Source: Prevotella sp. (lineage in GTDB: Bacteria; Bacteroidota; Bacteroidia; Bacteroidales; Bacteroidaceae). From it: a DNA stretch of 64,000 nt. Every line of letters starts with the position of its first letter. Positions within the stretch are counted from its first letter, which is position 1. The notes beneath the pieces are model-generated. The model had not been told where the DNA came from, did no database searches, and saw nothing but the letters and a program-made list of their open reading frames with translations. Position numbers and translations under genes: made by a program. Shown piece by piece: positions 1 through 9,061 of this stretch. Location of the stretch: positions 98,469 to 162,468 of the forward strand of contig JAFTGB010000041.1 of assembly GCA_017458125.1 (NCBI GenBank). The letters run 5' to 3'.

Positions 1-1716
1 GCCCATGCCGTGGAGGCCCGGCTGATGAAGGATGAGCGCGAGGTGGGGCTGCTGACCGGTACCTATTATAATAAGGATAAGGGCGTCTTCGATGCCAAGC
101 TGTTTCTGGAGCGCCTGCCGTTGTCCATTGTCAACGGCTTCGTTCCCGACAGGCTGTTGGGCCTGCAGGGCTATGGCGACGGCGAGCTGACAGTCAAGGG
201 CTCGCTCAACAAACTTGACGTTGACGGTGAGGTATATCTCGACTCAGCCTACATGGAGAGCATCCCCTACGGTGTCACGTTACGCTTCGACAACGACCCC
301 GTGCGCATCATCAACTCCCGGTTGCTTTTTGAAAACTTCACGCTCTATGCCTACAACGAGAACCCCCTCAACGTGCAGGGCGATGTCAATTTCGAGAATC
401 TGGACGACGTCAGGCTTAATGTGCGCATGCGTGCCCAGAACTTCCAGCTCATCGGAGCCGACGAGAACCCTGAGAGTATAGCCTACGGCAAGGCCTTTGT
501 CAATGTCTTTGCCACGATGAACGGCCCGCTCAGCAACCTGTCCATGCGTGGCCGTCTCAGCGTGTTGGGCTCTACCGACATGAACTACGTGCTGCGTGAC
601 ACGCCGCTGGCCAACGACAACCATTTGTCCGAACTGGTCAAGTTCACCGACTTTGCCGACACGGCGCAGGTCGTCGTGCAGCGTCCTTCATTGGACGGTT
701 TCCGCATGGACATGACGGTGGACGTGTCAAAGGGCGCACACGTGATGGCCTACCTCAATACCGACCACTCCAACTACGTCGACCTGATGGGCGGCGGAAC
801 GTTGCGCATGCAGTATTCGCCAGCCGACAACTTGCAGCTGCATGGCCGCTACACCCTCTCCGACGGCGAGATGAAGTATTCGCTGCCCGTCATTCCGCTG
901 AAGACCTTCACCATTCAGGACGGTGGCTACATCGAGTTTACCGGCGACCCCATGAATCCCACGCTCAACATCAAGGCTACGGAGCGTACCCGTGCCGCAG
1001 TGGCTGATAGCAACGGGGCTGGTCGCAGCGTGCTGTTCGACTGCGGCATCCACATCACCAAGACCCTCAACGACATGGGACTGGAGTTCACCTTAGACGC
1101 CCCGGAGGATATGCAGATGCGCAGCGAGCTGCAGGCCATGGGCATCGAGCAGCGAGGCAAGCTGGCCGTCACCATGCTGACCACAGGCATGTATCTGGCC
1201 GACGGCAACACCGGAGCCGTCTCCATGAATGCCGCTCTCAGCTCGTTCCTCAATTCCGAAATCAACCAGATTACGGGCAATGCCCTGCGCAGCCTCGACC
1301 TCTCCTTCGGCATGGACAACTCTGCCGATGCCTACGGCCGCATGCATACCGACTATTCGTTCAAGTTCGCCAAGCGCTTCATGAACAACCGCCTGAAGAT
1401 AGCCGTGGGCGGCAAGGTGTCGACGGGTGCCGAGTTGCAGCAGCGCAACAACTCGTTCTTCGACAATGTCACCCTGGAGTATCGCTTGGACGACACCGCC
1501 AACAAGTTCGTCACCCTGTTCTACCAGAACAACAGCTACGACTGGCTCGACGGCTATACGCAGAAGTATGGCGGAGGCTTCATCTGGCGGCGCACGCTGC
1601 AGTCCTTCTGGGACATTTTCCGCTTCAAGGAACCGGCTCGTACCCTGCCGGGCAGCCTCCGTCCCTCCGCAATCCGCACCGACTCCCTAAACACGAAAGC
1701 CCATGACCCGAAATAG
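1..1716 (+). CDS. tamB: TamB-like translocation/assembly module protein, C-terminal part
   Basis: The reading frame is open to the left window edge, so only the C-terminal 571 or so residues are present and the true start lies outside. The product is rich in short beta-strand repeats with alternating polar and hydrophobic residues, as in the TamB/DUF490 family. Near the middle is the segment MQYSPADNLQLHGRYTLSDG, followed by an IPLKTFTIQDGGYIEFTGDP segment typical of the family's conserved C-terminal domain. TamB proteins span the periplasm and work with an Omp85 protein in outer-membrane protein or lipid transport. The next gene, an Omp85 lipoprotein, overlaps it by 14 bp, which supports the pairing and suggests coupled translation. 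Confidence 0.88.
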   Translation, partial: AHAVEARLMKDEREVGLLTGTYYNKDKGVFDAKLFLERLPLSIVNGFVPDRLLGLQGYGDGELTVKGSLNKLDVDGEVYLDSAYMESIPYGVTLRFDNDPVRIINSRLLFENFTLYAYNENPLNVQGDVNFENLDDVRLNVRMRAQNFQLIGADENPESIAYGKAFVNVFATMNGPLSNLSMRGRLSVLGSTDMNYVLRDTPLANDNHLSELVKFTDFADTAQVVVQRPSLDGFRMDMTVDVSKGAHVMAYLNTDHSNYVDLMGGGTLRMQYSPADNLQLHGRYTLSDGEMKYSLPVIPLKTFTIQDGGYIEFTGDPMNPTLNIKATERTRAAVADSNGAGRSVLFDCGIHITKTLNDMGLEFTLDAPEDMQMRSELQAMGIEQRGKLAVTMLTTGMYLADGNTGAVSMNAALSSFLNSEINQITGNALRSLDLSFGMDNSADAYGRMHTDYSFKFAKRFMNNRLKIAVGGKVSTGAELQQRNNSFFDNVTLEYRLDDTANKFVTLFYQNNSYDWLDGYTQKYGGGFIWRRTLQSFWDIFRFKEPARTLPGSLRPSAIRTDSLNTKAHDPK

Positions 1717-4054
1717 TATCCTCCTGCTGACGGCTGCCCTCCTGTTAGCCTCCTGCTCCATGACCAAGGACATCCCCGCTGGCGACCAGCTCTTTACGGG
1801 GCTGAAGAAGATAGCCTACGAGGACAGCGAGCCCAGCGACAATCTCACGGCCGCCAAAGAGGAGGTGGAGGCTGCGTTAGCCACGGCCCCCAACGGTGCC
1901 ATCTTCGGCAGCAGCTACTACCGCGTGCCTTTCTCGTGGGGCGTCACCGTGTGGAACAAGTATCACGACAAGGACAGCGGCTTTGCCCGCTGGATGACGC
2001 GCACCTTCGGCAAGCAGCCCGTGCTCATGTCGTGGGTCAACCCCGAGCTGCGCGCGTCGGTGGCCCAGTCGGTGCTCCACAATCATGGCTATTTCAATGG
2101 CACAGTACGCTATGAGACCGTTCAGCAGCGCAATCCCAAGACGGCCAAGATAGCCTACACCGTCAGTCCCGGCCGCCTCTACACCCTCGACAGCATCGGC
2201 TACTTTGGCTTCCCCGCCGAGGCCGACAGCCTCATTCGCAGCACATTGTCAGACGCACGCATACACAAGGGCGACCCCTTTGTGGTCAGCAACATGGAGG
2301 CCGAGCGCCAGCGCATAGGACTGCTGCTGCGCAACAACGGCTACTATTACTACCAGCCCGGCTATGCCTCCTATCTGGCCGACACCTTTGCCGTCGACGG
2401 CAAGGCCCAGCTGCAGTTGCGCATGGCTGAGGGCCTGCCCGACGTGTCGCGCCGTCCGTGGTACATCGGCCGTGTCAGCATCAACATGAAGAAGTCGTTC
2501 ATGGAGCAGCCCACCGACTCCTTCCGTGGCCGCTTCTTCACCATCCGTTTCTCCGGCCAGAAGCCCCCCATCCGTCCCCGCGTGCTCATGGCCGACCTGA
2601 AGCTGCGCCCCCGCCAGCGCTACAGCTACGACAACTACCAGCAGTCCGTCAGCAAGATTAACGCCATGGGCCTGTTCTCCATGACCGACTTCCTGTTTAC
2701 GCCCCGCGACACGACGGCAGCCTGCGACACCCTTGACCTCACGCTGAACTGCGTGTTCGACAAACCGTGGGACTTCTACGTCGAGACCGTCGTCAACGCC
2801 CGCACCATAGGACGCGTAGGCCCAGAGCTGCGCATGGGTGTCACCCGTCGCAATGCCTTCCGTGGCGGCGAGAAGATTGACGTCAACCTGCACGGCTCCT
2901 ACGAGTGGGCTACCAGCGGCGGCTCGTCGATGAGCAACTACGAGTACGGTGCCGACGCTTCCATCGAGTTCCCCCGCCTCATAGCCCCCTTCTTTGGTGG
3001 CAACCGTGTGCGCCGCGACAAGCAGGGCCGCATCATCCGCCCGCGCCGCTTCTACACCACGCCCACCACGCTGGCCAAGGTGTCTACCAACATCATCAAC
3101 CGTCCGAAATACTATAAGATGCATGTGGTCAGCGGCGAGTGGACTTACCGCTGGCGCATGTCAGCGCAGAGCAGCCACGAGCTGTCGCCGCTGACGGTGA
3201 AGTACCAGTTTATGAACAGCCACACCGCCGACTACGAGGCATTACTGGAAATAAACCCCTACCTGCAGGTCAGCATGCAGAACTACTTCATACCCGAGAT
3301 GCGCTACACCTACACCTACACCAGTCCTGCCGACTTGCAGAACCCCATACGCTGGGAGACCACCGTGGCTGAGTCGGGCAACCTGGTGTCGGTGGGCTAT
3401 CTGATGGCCGGCCGCCGCTGGAACGAGCGTGACAAGAAACTCTTCAAGAACCCCTACTCACAGTTTCTGAAGATAGAGACCGACTTCACCAAGACGTGGC
3501 GCACCGGCAGCGCGTCGAGTCTGGTGGCTCATGTCAACGCAGGCTACATCTGGAATTACGGCAACAGCGACTGGCTGCCCAACAGCGAGATGTTCTATGT
3601 CGGCGGTGCCAACAGCATCCGTGCCTTCTCCGTCAGAGGTCTCGGACCGGGAGCCGTCCAGAGTTTCGGCAACCGCTCTATGGACTACCTGATGCGCAAC
3701 GGCTCCATCAAGTTTGTGTCGAACCTCGAATTCCGCACCCAGCTCTTCGGCAACCTGCACGGCGCCCTGTTCCTCGATGCCGGTAACGTGTGGACATCGC
3801 CTGGCAACCGCTACGACGACCCCGATGCCGACAGCATGTTTTCGCCGGGCAATTTCAAGCTGCGCAACTTCTTCCGCGAGTTAGGTGTCGGCACGGGTGT
3901 CGGCCTGCGCTACGACCTCAGCTTCCTCGTGCTGCGACTCGACTGGGGCATCGGCTTGCACGTGCCGTACGACACGGGTAAGTCCGGCTTCTACAATGTC
4001 GACGGCTTCGGCAAGAACCAAACCCTCCACTTTGCCATTGGCTATCCCTTCTAA
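1703..4054 (+). CDS. tamL: TamL, Omp85-family outer-membrane lipoprotein
   Basis: This 783-residue protein starts with a lipoprotein signal whose lipobox reads LLAS-C at Cys17, so the mature N-terminus should be lipidated. POTRA-like repeats fill the first half, and the last 350 or so residues look like a 16-strand Omp85 barrel. The VRGLGPGAVQSFG stretch near residue 650 matches the conserved VRGF/Y loop of barrel strand 6 in BamA and TamA. Bacteroidota carry a lipidated TamA variant called TamL next to tamB, and that is the arrangement here. It probably forms the outer-membrane part of the TamB-TamL system. A strong hairpin follows the stop codon. A BamA-type role is less likely because of the tamB neighbour and the lipobox. 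Confidence 0.9.
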   Translation: MTRNSILLLTAALLLASCSMTKDIPAGDQLFTGLKKIAYEDSEPSDNLTAAKEEVEAALATAPNGAIFGSSYYRVPFSWGVTVWNKYHDKDSGFARWMTRTFGKQPVLMSWVNPELRASVAQSVLHNHGYFNGTVRYETVQQRNPKTAKIAYTVSPGRLYTLDSIGYFGFPAEADSLIRSTLSDARIHKGDPFVVSNMEAERQRIGLLLRNNGYYYYQPGYASYLADTFAVDGKAQLQLRMAEGLPDVSRRPWYIGRVSINMKKSFMEQPTDSFRGRFFTIRFSGQKPPIRPRVLMADLKLRPRQRYSYDNYQQSVSKINAMGLFSMTDFLFTPRDTTAACDTLDLTLNCVFDKPWDFYVETVVNARTIGRVGPELRMGVTRRNAFRGGEKIDVNLHGSYEWATSGGSSMSNYEYGADASIEFPRLIAPFFGGNRVRRDKQGRIIRPRRFYTTPTTLAKVSTNIINRPKYYKMHVVSGEWTYRWRMSAQSSHELSPLTVKYQFMNSHTADYEALLEINPYLQVSMQNYFIPEMRYTYTYTSPADLQNPIRWETTVAESGNLVSVGYLMAGRRWNERDKKLFKNPYSQFLKIETDFTKTWRTGSASSLVAHVNAGYIWNYGNSDWLPNSEMFYVGGANSIRAFSVRGLGPGAVQSFGNRSMDYLMRNGSIKFVSNLEFRTQLFGNLHGALFLDAGNVWTSPGNRYDDPDADSMFSPGNFKLRNFFRELGVGTGVGLRYDLSFLVLRLDWGIGLHVPYDTGKSGFYNVDGFGKNQTLHFAIGYPF

Positions 4055-4061
4055 CCCATCG

Positions 4062-4096
4062 CAGGAAAAATTCCCACGATGGGAATTTTTTTCCTG
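4062..4096 (+). terminator. Intrinsic terminator after tamL
   Basis: A 10-bp perfect stem (AAAAATTCCC with GGGAATTTTT) around the loop ACGAT ends in a run of seven T. It starts 8 bp after the tamL stop. Confidence 0.85.
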
Positions 4097-4130
4097 ACCA
4101 TCAGAATTTTTGTAATCAGCATCACTGTGG

Positions 4131-4235
4131 AGTTTGAAGTGTGAAATGTGAAGTTTGGAGTTTAAAGTTTATGATTATTGTCATTTCTACATTTTTCATT
4201 TACATTTCTCATTTCTCATTCCTCATTCCTCATTT
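4131..4235. repeat. AT-rich simple repeat tract
   Basis: The tract has many near-copies of two short words, GTGAAGTTTGGAGTTTAAAG-like on the left and CATTTCTCATTTCTCATTCC-like on the right. The same words recur between other genes in this window, for example at 8441-8475 and 14150-14181. No coding potential is seen. Confidence 0.75.
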
Positions 4236-4265
4236 TATATATATGTATAGTTGAATGTTTTTTCT

Positions 4266-4326
4266 GCCTGCACCCACAACACCCACAACACTGAAGTCCA
4301 GTGTTGTGGGTGTTGTGGGTGCAGGC
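4266..4326. repeat. 61-bp perfect hairpin element, copy 1
   Basis: Two 28-nt arms (4266-4293 and 4299-4326) are exact reverse complements around the 5-nt loop AAGTC. The arms contain two ACCCACAAC units. A run of eight T follows on the plus strand and six T precede it. It lies between the convergent tamL and aroB genes and could act as a terminator. The inner 29 nt are the exact reverse complement of the inner 29 nt of the hairpin at 57544-57604, so it is also a dispersed repeat. Confidence 0.9.
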
Positions 4327-4345
4327 ATTTTTTTTGTTTCACATA

Positions 4346-5392
4346 CTATCCTTCGCGGTAGAAGTCGAGTGCTTCCTTGATTTCCTCCTCGGTGGCTGTC
4401 TGGTTGATGCGGATGTCGCCGATGTCGCCTAACAGGGTGAAGTTGATGGTGCTGCCCTGGTTTTTCTTGTCGTGGTGCATCAGCTCCAACAGGCGCGGGT
4501 AGTCGTCGCAGGTGATGGCCATGCGGCCGTAGTGTTCGCGGATGAAGTTCACCGTCTGCCGCATCTTGTCGGTGGGGAATGCCGTCTTCACGCAGCACAG
4601 GTACAGCTCCACGATGAGTCCCCAGGCTACGGCATAGCCGTGCAGCACGGGCTTACGCTCCAGTGCCAGCGACTCGAAGGCGTGTCCTGCGGTGTGTCCC
4701 AAGTTCAGTGCCTTGCGCAATCCCTGCTCGGTGGGGTCTTCGGTGACGATGCGCTGTTTCACGGCGACGCTCTGCTCTAAGGCAGCAGCAAATTTTTCAC
4801 TCTTCACTATTAACTCTTCACTTAAAAGTTCCGCCCATGTGGCGTCGTCGCTGATGAGTCCGTGCTTCAGCATTTCGGCATAGCCCGAGAGGATGTTCGC
4901 GCTGTCTAAGGTGCTGAGGAATGTCGTGTCGAGGATGACGCTGCGGGCATTGTTGAAGACGCCGATTTCGTTTTTCAGTCCTCCGAAGTTGATGCCCGTC
5001 TTGCCGCCCACGCTGGCATCGACCATGGCCAGCAGGGTGGTGGGTATATTAATATAAGGTATGCCGCGCTTGAATGTCGATGCGGCAAATCCGCCCAGGT
5101 CGGTCACCATGCCGCCGCCCACGTTGACCATCAGCGAGTGGCGTGTGGCCCCCATGCGCTGCAGTTCGCTCCATACGTGGCTCAGCGACGCTAAGGTCTT
5201 GTTGGCGTCGGTGGCCCCGATGGTGATGGGCTGTGCCTGCCGCATGCAGTCGAAGCCGGCCACGACGGGCAGGCATAGCTGGCGCGTGGTGTCGTCGGTG
5301 AGTACGAACAGGCGGTCGTGGCTTACCTCGCCGATGGCGGTGGTCAGTGCCTGTTCTAAGTCGGTCGATATGACTACTTTCTGCTTTTCCAT
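4346..5392 (-). CDS. aroB: 3-dehydroquinate synthase
   Basis: The product is a 348-residue AroB, which makes 3-dehydroquinate from DAHP in the shikimate pathway using NAD and a divalent metal. The glycine-rich NAD-binding segment VGGGMVTDLGGF lies near residue 90. The substrate loop VDASVGGKTGIN is near 123, and the metal site LNLGHTAGHAFE is near 225. I chose the ATG at 5392 because the frame upstream offers only a TTG that overlaps the promoter. Residues about 188-201 (ELIVKSEKF) are coded by an AT-rich simple repeat of the kind usually found between genes, which suggests an in-frame insertion or replacement in a variable surface segment. The catalytic regions look intact. Confidence 0.95.
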   Translation of the reverse strand: MEKQKVVISTDLEQALTTAIGEVSHDRLFVLTDDTTRQLCLPVVAGFDCMRQAQPITIGATDANKTLASLSHVWSELQRMGATRHSLMVNVGGGMVTDLGGFAASTFKRGIPYINIPTTLLAMVDASVGGKTGINFGGLKNEIGVFNNARSVILDTTFLSTLDSANILSGYAEMLKHGLISDDATWAELLSEELIVKSEKFAAALEQSVAVKQRIVTEDPTEQGLRKALNLGHTAGHAFESLALERKPVLHGYAVAWGLIVELYLCCVKTAFPTDKMRQTVNFIREHYGRMAITCDDYPRLLELMHHDKKNQGSTINFTLLGDIGDIRINQTATEEEIKEALDFYREG

Positions 5393-5416
5393 AAGTCGTT
5401 GTTTGGTTTTCGCGCA

Positions 5417-5447
5417 CAAAATTACGATTATTTTTTAAACCTTCAAA
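5417..5447 (-). promoter_or_regulatory. aroB promoter
   Basis: On the minus strand a TAATTTTG -7 box (5417-5424) lies 19 bp from a TTTG -33 box (5444-5447). The start codon follows about 25 bp downstream. Confidence 0.55.
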
Positions 5448-5489
5448 ACTTCCGTGCGTCTTAATGACCGTAATACACAAAAATTTTTT

Positions 5490-8438
5490 ATGAACTTCAG
5501 ACGACTTCTTTTTTTGCTGCTCCTGCCCCTGGCGGCCGTGACGGCCCTGGCGCAGCGCAGTGTGACGGGCACGGTGTACGAAAGCGACTCGCAGGAGCCT
5601 GTTCCGCAGACCACGGTACGCCTGCTGAAGACCGACAGCACGCTGGTGACTGGCGCGCTGACCGGTTTCGACGGTAAATTCAGTGTCAAGGCGCCGTCCA
5701 ACGGCAAGTATATCGTGCAGGTGACCTGTGTGGGTTTCAAGCCCTACACCAAGAACGTCACCGTCAGCGGCGACAAGGACGTGCCTTTAGGCACCATAGC
5801 CCTCAAGCCTGACGCCATCATGCTGAAGGGAGCCACCGTCACCGGCCAGGCCGCCAAGGTGACGCTGAAGGCCGACACCTTTGTCTATAACGCCTCTGCC
5901 TACCGTACGCCGGAAGGCTCGGTGGTCGAGGAGCTGGTGAAGCGTCTGCCCGGAGCGCAGGTCGACGACGACGGCAAGATAACCATCAACGGCAAGGAAG
6001 TCAAGAAAATCATGGTTGACGGCAAGGAGTTCATGACCGGCGACACCAAGACGGCCATGAAGAACCTGCCCACCTCCATCATAGAGCGCGTGAAAGCCTA
6101 CGACCAGAAGAGCGACCTGGCCCGCGTGTCGGGTATCGACGACGGCGAGGAGGAGACGGTGCTCGACTTCGGCATCAAGCGCGGCATGAACAAGGGTACC
6201 ATGGTCAATGCCGACCTGGCAGCAGGCACCAAGAAGCGTTACAGCGGACGCCTCTTCGGAGGCTGGATGAAGGACGACCTGAAGGTGTTCCTCATGGGAA
6301 GTGCCAACAACGTCAACGACATGGGCTTCTCCGGCGCTGGCGGCGGACGTTTCGGCGGCGGACGCCAGGGGCTGACGGCCACCAAGATGACCGGTGTCAA
6401 CCTGAACTACGAGAAGAAAGACCGGCTGAAGCTCGACGGCAGCATTCGCTGGAACCACAGCGACGGCGACGCCACCGTGCGCCGCTCCACCGAGGACTTC
6501 ATGAGTAGCACGTCGTCGTCCTTCGGCAACAGCTTGAACAGCAACCTGACGCGCTCCAACAGCTGGGATGCCCGTCTGCGTCTGGAGTGGATGCCCGACT
6601 CGATGACCAACATCATGTTCCGCCCCCAGTTCCGCTACAACTCCAACGACGGACTGAGCGAGGGCGTCAGTGCCACCTTCAGTGACGACCCCTACACCAA
6701 CAGCGGCATCACCAATCCCCTCGCGCAGCTTGACGAGCTGGTGGACGCCGGCATCGTCAAGAACAGCAACATGAGCAATTCGACCACCTACAGCGACTCC
6801 AAGAGCGTGGGCGGCAACCTGCAGCTCAACCGCAAGCTCAACAGCACTGGGCGCAACATCACCCTGCGCCTCGGCGGCAACTACAGCGAGGGCATAAGCC
6901 GCTCCTTCAGCAACGACTCCGTCAACTACTACCAGTTTGACCGCGACTCCACGTACCAGGCCAACCGCTACGCCGTCACGCCCACCAAGAACTGGGACTA
7001 CAGCGTGCGCACCACCTACAGCGAGCCCATCTTCCCCCGCACCTACCTGCAGTTCTCCTACCAGTTCCAGTACAAGTACACCAAGAGCGACCGCAGCACC
7101 TACGACTTCAGCCGTCTGGGACTGCCCTTCTTCAGCCTCGTGCCCGAGTACCGCCAGTGGGACCAGTACCTGTCGCTGTTAGGCTCAACACCCCTTGACA
7201 CCTACCTCAACGACGACCTGAGCCGCTTCTCCGAATACAAAAACTATATACATACTGCCGAGGTGGCCCTGCGCGTCACCCGTAAGGCCTACAACTTCAA
7301 CGTCGGTGTGCAGCTCATCCCCCAGAAGTCGCACTTCACGCAAGACTACCAGGGACTGCACACCGACACCACGCGCACCGTCACCAACTTTTCGCCGACT
7401 GCCGACTTCCGCTGGAAAATCAGTGACGTCTCGCAGCTGCGCCTCACCTACCGCGCCAACAGCAGCCAGCCCTCCATGACCGACCTGCTCGACATCACCG
7501 ACGACTCCAACCCGCTGAACATACGCAAGGGTAACCCGGGACTGAAGCCGTCGTTCACGCAGAACCTGCGCGTCTTCTACAACAACTACATCCAGAACCA
7601 CCAGCGCAGCATCATGGCACACCTTAACTTCCAGACCACGCGCAACAGCATCTCCAACATGGTGACCTACAACGAGGCCACCGGCGGACGCACCACGAGG
7701 CCCGAGAACATCAACGGCAACTGGAACGCCTTCGGTATGTTCATGTTCAACACCGCCATCGACTCCACCGGCTACTTCAACGTCAACACGTTCACCACCC
7801 TGCGCTATGCCAACAGCGTGGGCTACGTCAGCGTCGACCGACAGTCCAACTCCGTGGAGTCTACCACGCGCAGCACCACCGTCAGCGAACGACTGGCCGG
7901 TAGCTACCGCAACGACTGGTTGGAGTTCGAGCTTAACGGCTCCTTGCAGTACATGCACGCCCGCAGCCAGTTGCAGGAGAACAACAACCTCGACACGTGG
8001 ACCTTCTCCTACGGAGCCAGCGCCATGCTCACCGCGCCGTGGGGCACGCAGCTGTCGACGGGTATCAACATGAACTCGCGCCGTGGCTACAACGATGCCG
8101 CCATGAATACCAATGAACTCATCTGGAACGCCCAGCTGTCGCAGTCCTTCCTGCGCGGCAATGCCCTGACGCTCTCGCTGCAGTTCTACGACATCCTGCA
8201 CCAGCAGTCCACCTTCAGCCGTGCCGTCAACGCCATGCAGCGCAGCGACACGGAGTACAACGCCATTACCAGCTATGCCATGGTGCACGTCATCTACCGG
8301 CTCAACCTCTTCGGCGGCATGTCCAACATGCGCGGTCCCGGCGGTCCCGGCGGACGTGACGGCGGACGCGGAGGCCGTGGCGGCTTCGGCGGTGGGGGCC
8401 GCAATGGCGGCGGCTTCGGCCGTCCCGGGCGGTTCTGA
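5490..8438 (+). CDS. Outer-membrane beta-barrel protein with carboxypeptidase-like N-terminal domain
   Basis: From the ATG at 5490 the product is 982 residues with a signal peptide (MNFRRLLFLLLLPLAAVTALA). An earlier GTG in frame would add 12 residues in front of the signal peptide and is less likely. Residues about 24-110 form a CarboxypepD_reg-like beta sandwich beginning SVTGTVYESDSQEPVP. A plug-like region with KEFMTGD follows, and then a long barrel domain of the TonB-dependent-receptor relatives called outer-membrane beta-barrel family in Bacteroidota. The last 40 residues are almost all Gly, Arg, Asn and Phe, an unusual low-complexity tail. No SusD partner adjoins it, so the substrate is unknown. 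It may be a transporter or a surface structural protein. Confidence 0.8.
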   Translation: MNFRRLLFLLLLPLAAVTALAQRSVTGTVYESDSQEPVPQTTVRLLKTDSTLVTGALTGFDGKFSVKAPSNGKYIVQVTCVGFKPYTKNVTVSGDKDVPLGTIALKPDAIMLKGATVTGQAAKVTLKADTFVYNASAYRTPEGSVVEELVKRLPGAQVDDDGKITINGKEVKKIMVDGKEFMTGDTKTAMKNLPTSIIERVKAYDQKSDLARVSGIDDGEEETVLDFGIKRGMNKGTMVNADLAAGTKKRYSGRLFGGWMKDDLKVFLMGSANNVNDMGFSGAGGGRFGGGRQGLTATKMTGVNLNYEKKDRLKLDGSIRWNHSDGDATVRRSTEDFMSSTSSSFGNSLNSNLTRSNSWDARLRLEWMPDSMTNIMFRPQFRYNSNDGLSEGVSATFSDDPYTNSGITNPLAQLDELVDAGIVKNSNMSNSTTYSDSKSVGGNLQLNRKLNSTGRNITLRLGGNYSEGISRSFSNDSVNYYQFDRDSTYQANRYAVTPTKNWDYSVRTTYSEPIFPRTYLQFSYQFQYKYTKSDRSTYDFSRLGLPFFSLVPEYRQWDQYLSLLGSTPLDTYLNDDLSRFSEYKNYIHTAEVALRVTRKAYNFNVGVQLIPQKSHFTQDYQGLHTDTTRTVTNFSPTADFRWKISDVSQLRLTYRANSSQPSMTDLLDITDDSNPLNIRKGNPGLKPSFTQNLRVFYNNYIQNHQRSIMAHLNFQTTRNSISNMVTYNEATGGRTTRPENINGNWNAFGMFMFNTAIDSTGYFNVNTFTTLRYANSVGYVSVDRQSNSVESTTRSTTVSERLAGSYRNDWLEFELNGSLQYMHARSQLQENNNLDTWTFSYGASAMLTAPWGTQLSTGINMNSRRGYNDAAMNTNELIWNAQLSQSFLRGNALTLSLQFYDILHQQSTFSRAVNAMQRSDTEYNAITSYAMVHVIYRLNLFGGMSNMRGPGGPGGRDGGRGGRGGFGGGGRNGGGFGRPGRF

Positions 8439-8464
8439 ATTCAAATGAGAAATGAGTAATGTAA

Positions 8465-8881
8465 ATGAGAAATGAAGAAATAGCCCTCCTTGAGCAACAC
8501 GGCGTGAAGCCTACGGCTAACCGCATCGTCGTGGTCAAAGCATTGGCCGCCGCCGGGCGGCCCATGTCGCTCACCGAACTGGAATATAACATACTGACCA
8601 TCGACAAGTCTGGCATCTTCCGTGCCCTGACGCTCTTCCGCGACCACCACCTTGTGCACGTCATCGAGGACGGTGGCGACGGCGTGCGCTATGAACTGTG
8701 CCACAGCCATGCCACCGACGTCGACGACGACCTCCACGTCCACTTCTACTGCGAGCGTTGCCGCCGCACCTTCTGCTTGGAGCAGGTCGCCGTGCCCGCC
8801 GTGCCCCTGCCTCCCGGTTTCACCATGACGTCCGTCAACTACATGGTTAAGGGCATCTGTCCGGATTGCGGAAAGGAGTAA
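8465..8881 (+). CDS. Fur-family transcriptional regulator
   Basis: The product is 138 residues with a winged helix in the first 80 (GVKPTANRIVVVKALAAAG, then TIDKSGIFRALTLF) and a C-terminal half with CERC and CPDC pairs that fit the structural zinc site of Fur proteins. The HVHFYC segment supplies the usual metal-binding histidines. Fur proteins repress metal or peroxide genes, and the branch (Fur, Zur or PerR) cannot be decided from this sequence alone. It starts 27 bp after the barrel gene. The spacer contains the AAATGAGAAATGA simple repeat, so the two may or may not share a transcript. Confidence 0.88.
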   Translation: MRNEEIALLEQHGVKPTANRIVVVKALAAAGRPMSLTELEYNILTIDKSGIFRALTLFRDHHLVHVIEDGGDGVRYELCHSHATDVDDDLHVHFYCERCRRTFCLEQVAVPAVPLPPGFTMTSVNYMVKGICPDCGKE

Positions 8882-8897
8882 AAAGTATCAGCTATTT

Positions 8898-9036
8898 TGG
8901 TAAAAAACATCAGCGACCGTGGCAAATTTCATTGCCGGCGGTCGCTGATTTTATTACCCGATTTACCACTGCGGATGATGTTTTTTACCATGACGGGGTA
9001 TAAAATTCACTACCGTCAGGCATAAAATTTCATGCC
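8898..9036 (+). other. Structured intergenic region with nested inverted repeats, including a terminator
   Basis: A 14-bp outer arm TGGTAAAAAACATC (8898-8911) pairs exactly with 8977-8990. Inside it, ATCAGCGACCG (8909-8919) pairs with 8939-8949, extended by GGCAA/TTGCC, and is followed by T-rich sequence, which would terminate the fur transcript. Two further small hairpins of the same design lie at 8992-9017 (GGTA...TACC) and 9019-9036 (GGCAT...ATGCC). All three share an AAATTTCA-like loop. The parts overlap, so alternative folds are possible. Confidence 0.65.
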
Positions 9037-9061
9037 GGTGATAATCAGAAGGTTACAAATG

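Noticed and set aside
4230-4598. Minus-strand open frame across the 61-bp hairpin
   Set aside because: Most of it is a shadow of aroB in another frame, and the rest reads through the hairpin and AT-rich repeat.
5417-5419. TTG start for aroB at 5419
   Set aside because: It lies in the -7 box of the promoter. The ATG at 5392 gives the usual AroB N-terminus.
7185-8444. A 419-codon minus-strand open frame opposite the barrel protein
   Set aside because: It is a shadow frame rich in Val, Gly, Ala and His, with no domain, while the plus-strand gene has a signal peptide and known domains.
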